Assembly (NCBI GenBank): GCA_937927755.1 | Contig: CALBDB010000014.1 | Location: 1 to 32,734, forward strand | From: an uncultured Lysobacterales bacterium | GTDB lineage: Bacteria > Pseudomonadota > Gammaproteobacteria > Xanthomonadales > SZUA-36 | Direction of reading: 5' to 3' | DNA: 32,734 nt | In this document: positions 31,877 through 32,734 of the stretch, one piece after another | Layout: the number at the start of each line of letters is the position of its first letter | How positions within the stretch are numbered: the stretch's first letter is position 1 | Notes under the pieces: model-generated | Told to the model about the DNA's origin: nothing | The model's database searches: none | Seen by the model: only the letters and a program-made list of their open reading frames with translations | Translations under genes and position numbers: made by a program

Positions 31877-32686
31877 TCAGGATTGTGTGCCGTGGATCTG
31901 GGGTAGCAGGAAATCTACGCCTACATAGGTGAATATAACGGCTAAAAAGCCAATGATGGCCAGGATGGCGGCACGCCGGCCCTTCCAGTCCAGCGTGTAG
32001 CGTGCGTGCAGGTAGGCCATGAAAATCAGCCAGGTGATGAACGACCAGGTCTCCTTGGGATCCCACAGCCAGAGAAAGCCAAATACACGGTCACCCCACA
32101 ACGCACCCGTGATGATGCCGAGGGTCAGGAAGCAGAACGCAAAAAAAGCCGCACGATAAGCCATCCGGTCAAATAACCCCGGCGAGGCTTCCTTTTTGTG
32201 TTCCAGGTACAGAAAGCTGACCGATGCAGCAAAGGTGATCGACCAGGCCGCGTAGCCGAGCAGGGTTGTCAAGACGTGGAATTTCAGCAACAGGCTATTA
32301 AAAATTACGAACACCGGCTGAATACCACGGGGCAAAAGCGCCGCATAAAACATCAGGAACAGCCCCACAGGCAATAAAAAGACCCCCAGCATGCGGTTTT
32401 TTTCATTGATCGAAAACAACAGGAAGACACCGATAACAAGCATCGCGAAGAAGCTCACGAACTCAAACGCCGTGATCAGGGGGATATGACCCGCCTGCCA
32501 CCAGCGCAAGCCCATTAGCAGCAAGTGCAGCGCCCAGCCGGCCCACAGTATCCGGATGGCAACACCGGTTTGTCTATCTGAGCCCAGTTGCCAGCCACGT
32601 AAATGCCATACCCAGGCAACAACATAGAGCAGCGTTGTTAATGAGAACAGCAGAAGTTCGAGGTTTTCGTACATTTTCAAATGCAT
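31877..32686 (-). CDS. ccsB: System II cytochrome c maturation protein (CcsA/CcsB-type, WWD family)
   Basis: The protein handles haem for attachment to apocytochromes in System II maturation; naming varies (CcsA in some schemes, CcsB in TIGR03144). The 269-residue product has about eight membrane helices. The WWD haem-handling loop is visible: W197 GDR and LWLWDPKETWSF (W206-W214), with the candidate haem-ligand histidines H137 (KFHVL) and H227 (YLHARY). The start at 32686 has no clear ribosome site; an ATG four codons later is equally possible. The usual ResB partner is not adjacent: a REP-like copy lies directly upstream. Its position next to five cytochrome genes is functionally consistent. 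Confidence 0.92.
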   Translation of the reverse strand: MHLKMYENLELLLFSLTTLLYVVAWVWHLRGWQLGSDRQTGVAIRILWAGWALHLLLMGLRWWQAGHIPLITAFEFVSFFAMLVIGVFLLFSINEKNRMLGVFLLPVGLFLMFYAALLPRGIQPVFVIFNSLLLKFHVLTTLLGYAAWSITFAASVSFLYLEHKKEASPGLFDRMAYRAAFFAFCFLTLGIITGALWGDRVFGFLWLWDPKETWSFITWLIFMAYLHARYTLDWKGRRAAILAIIGFLAVIFTYVGVDFLLPQIHGTQS

Positions 32687-32697
32687 CCACGGAACAT

Positions 32698-32729
32698 TGT
32701 AGGAGCGATCGGCGTAGCTGGTCGCGATT
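32698..32729 (+). repeat. REP-like palindrome, copy 3
   Basis: TGTAGGAGCGATCGG then CGTAGCTGGTCGCGATT, near-identical to copy 1 in its first 15 bases. It lies just upstream of the CcsB-type gene, in inverted orientation to copy 2 on the other side. Confidence 0.7.
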
Positions 32730-32734
32730 TATTG

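Noticed and set aside
1-32734. tRNA, rRNA, CRISPR array or prophage
   Set aside because: No cloverleaf, rRNA-like segment, regularly spaced direct repeats or phage structural gene was seen on reading both strands.

Overview
The window reads as a chromosomal segment of a gammaproteobacterium with an electron-transport-rich, probably facultatively anaerobic or chemolithotrophic lifestyle. This is inferred from family content only: a FadL-type porin, an NfeD/slipin pair, a LonB-like protease, archease-RtcB, REP-like palindromes, many c-type cytochromes, System II cytochrome c maturation, and several FNR-type (TTGAT-N4-ATCAA) boxes. The species cannot be named from the sequence.

Layout. (1) 1-1327, minus strand: the start of a secreted protein and a FadL-family outer-membrane porin broken by a frameshift at a GT dinucleotide tract. 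(2) 1643-7189, plus strand: NfeD membrane protease, slipin, MBL/beta-CASP nuclease, host-attachment (baeRF-like) protein, zinc alcohol dehydrogenase and a 73-residue unknown. (3) 7386-10958, minus strand: dodecin, a tandem universal-stress-like protein overlapping a LonB-like protease. (4) 10959-11341: an FNR-type box, promoter-like hexamers and a strong intrinsic terminator that together look like a small RNA gene. (5) 11342-12996: a 42-residue protein translationally coupled to a fused APH-like/P-loop kinase. (6) 13026-15330: a small unknown, then archease-RtcB RNA ligase. (7) 15357-19016: CapA-like protein diverging from an M20 amidohydrolase coupled to a GCS2-type carboxylate-amine ligase. 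(8) 19025-22226: a PAS-LuxR regulator, then a more AT-rich accessory stretch with a 139-bp MITE-like insertion, a SnoaL-like gene and a sugar-epimerase-like gene set among degenerate hairpin repeats. (9) 22227-24631: a small secreted protein, ThpR RNA phosphodiesterase, a membrane protein and a CNNM/CBS protein. (10) 24673-24895: a decayed alpha-carbonic anhydrase. (11) 25015-31749: the c-type cytochrome cluster. (12) 31877-32686: CcsB/CcsA-type haem-delivery protein bracketed by inverted REP-like copies.

The most interesting system is the 25015-31749 cluster. It encodes twelve CxxCH haem sites in five proteins, wrapped around a Tat-exported four-cluster ferredoxin and an NrfD-type quinone-reactive membrane subunit, with a membrane-tethered CBS-domain protein inserted in the run. 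No molybdopterin or other catalytic subunit is encoded. A perfect FNR-type box lies just upstream of the pentahaem gene. I read it as a quinone/cytochrome c electron-transfer module of the NrfBCD / alternative-complex-III style (inference). A second theme is RNA-end metabolism (beta-CASP nuclease, baeRF-like protein, archease-RtcB, ThpR). A third is amide-bond chemistry on carboxylates (CapA, M20, GCS2).
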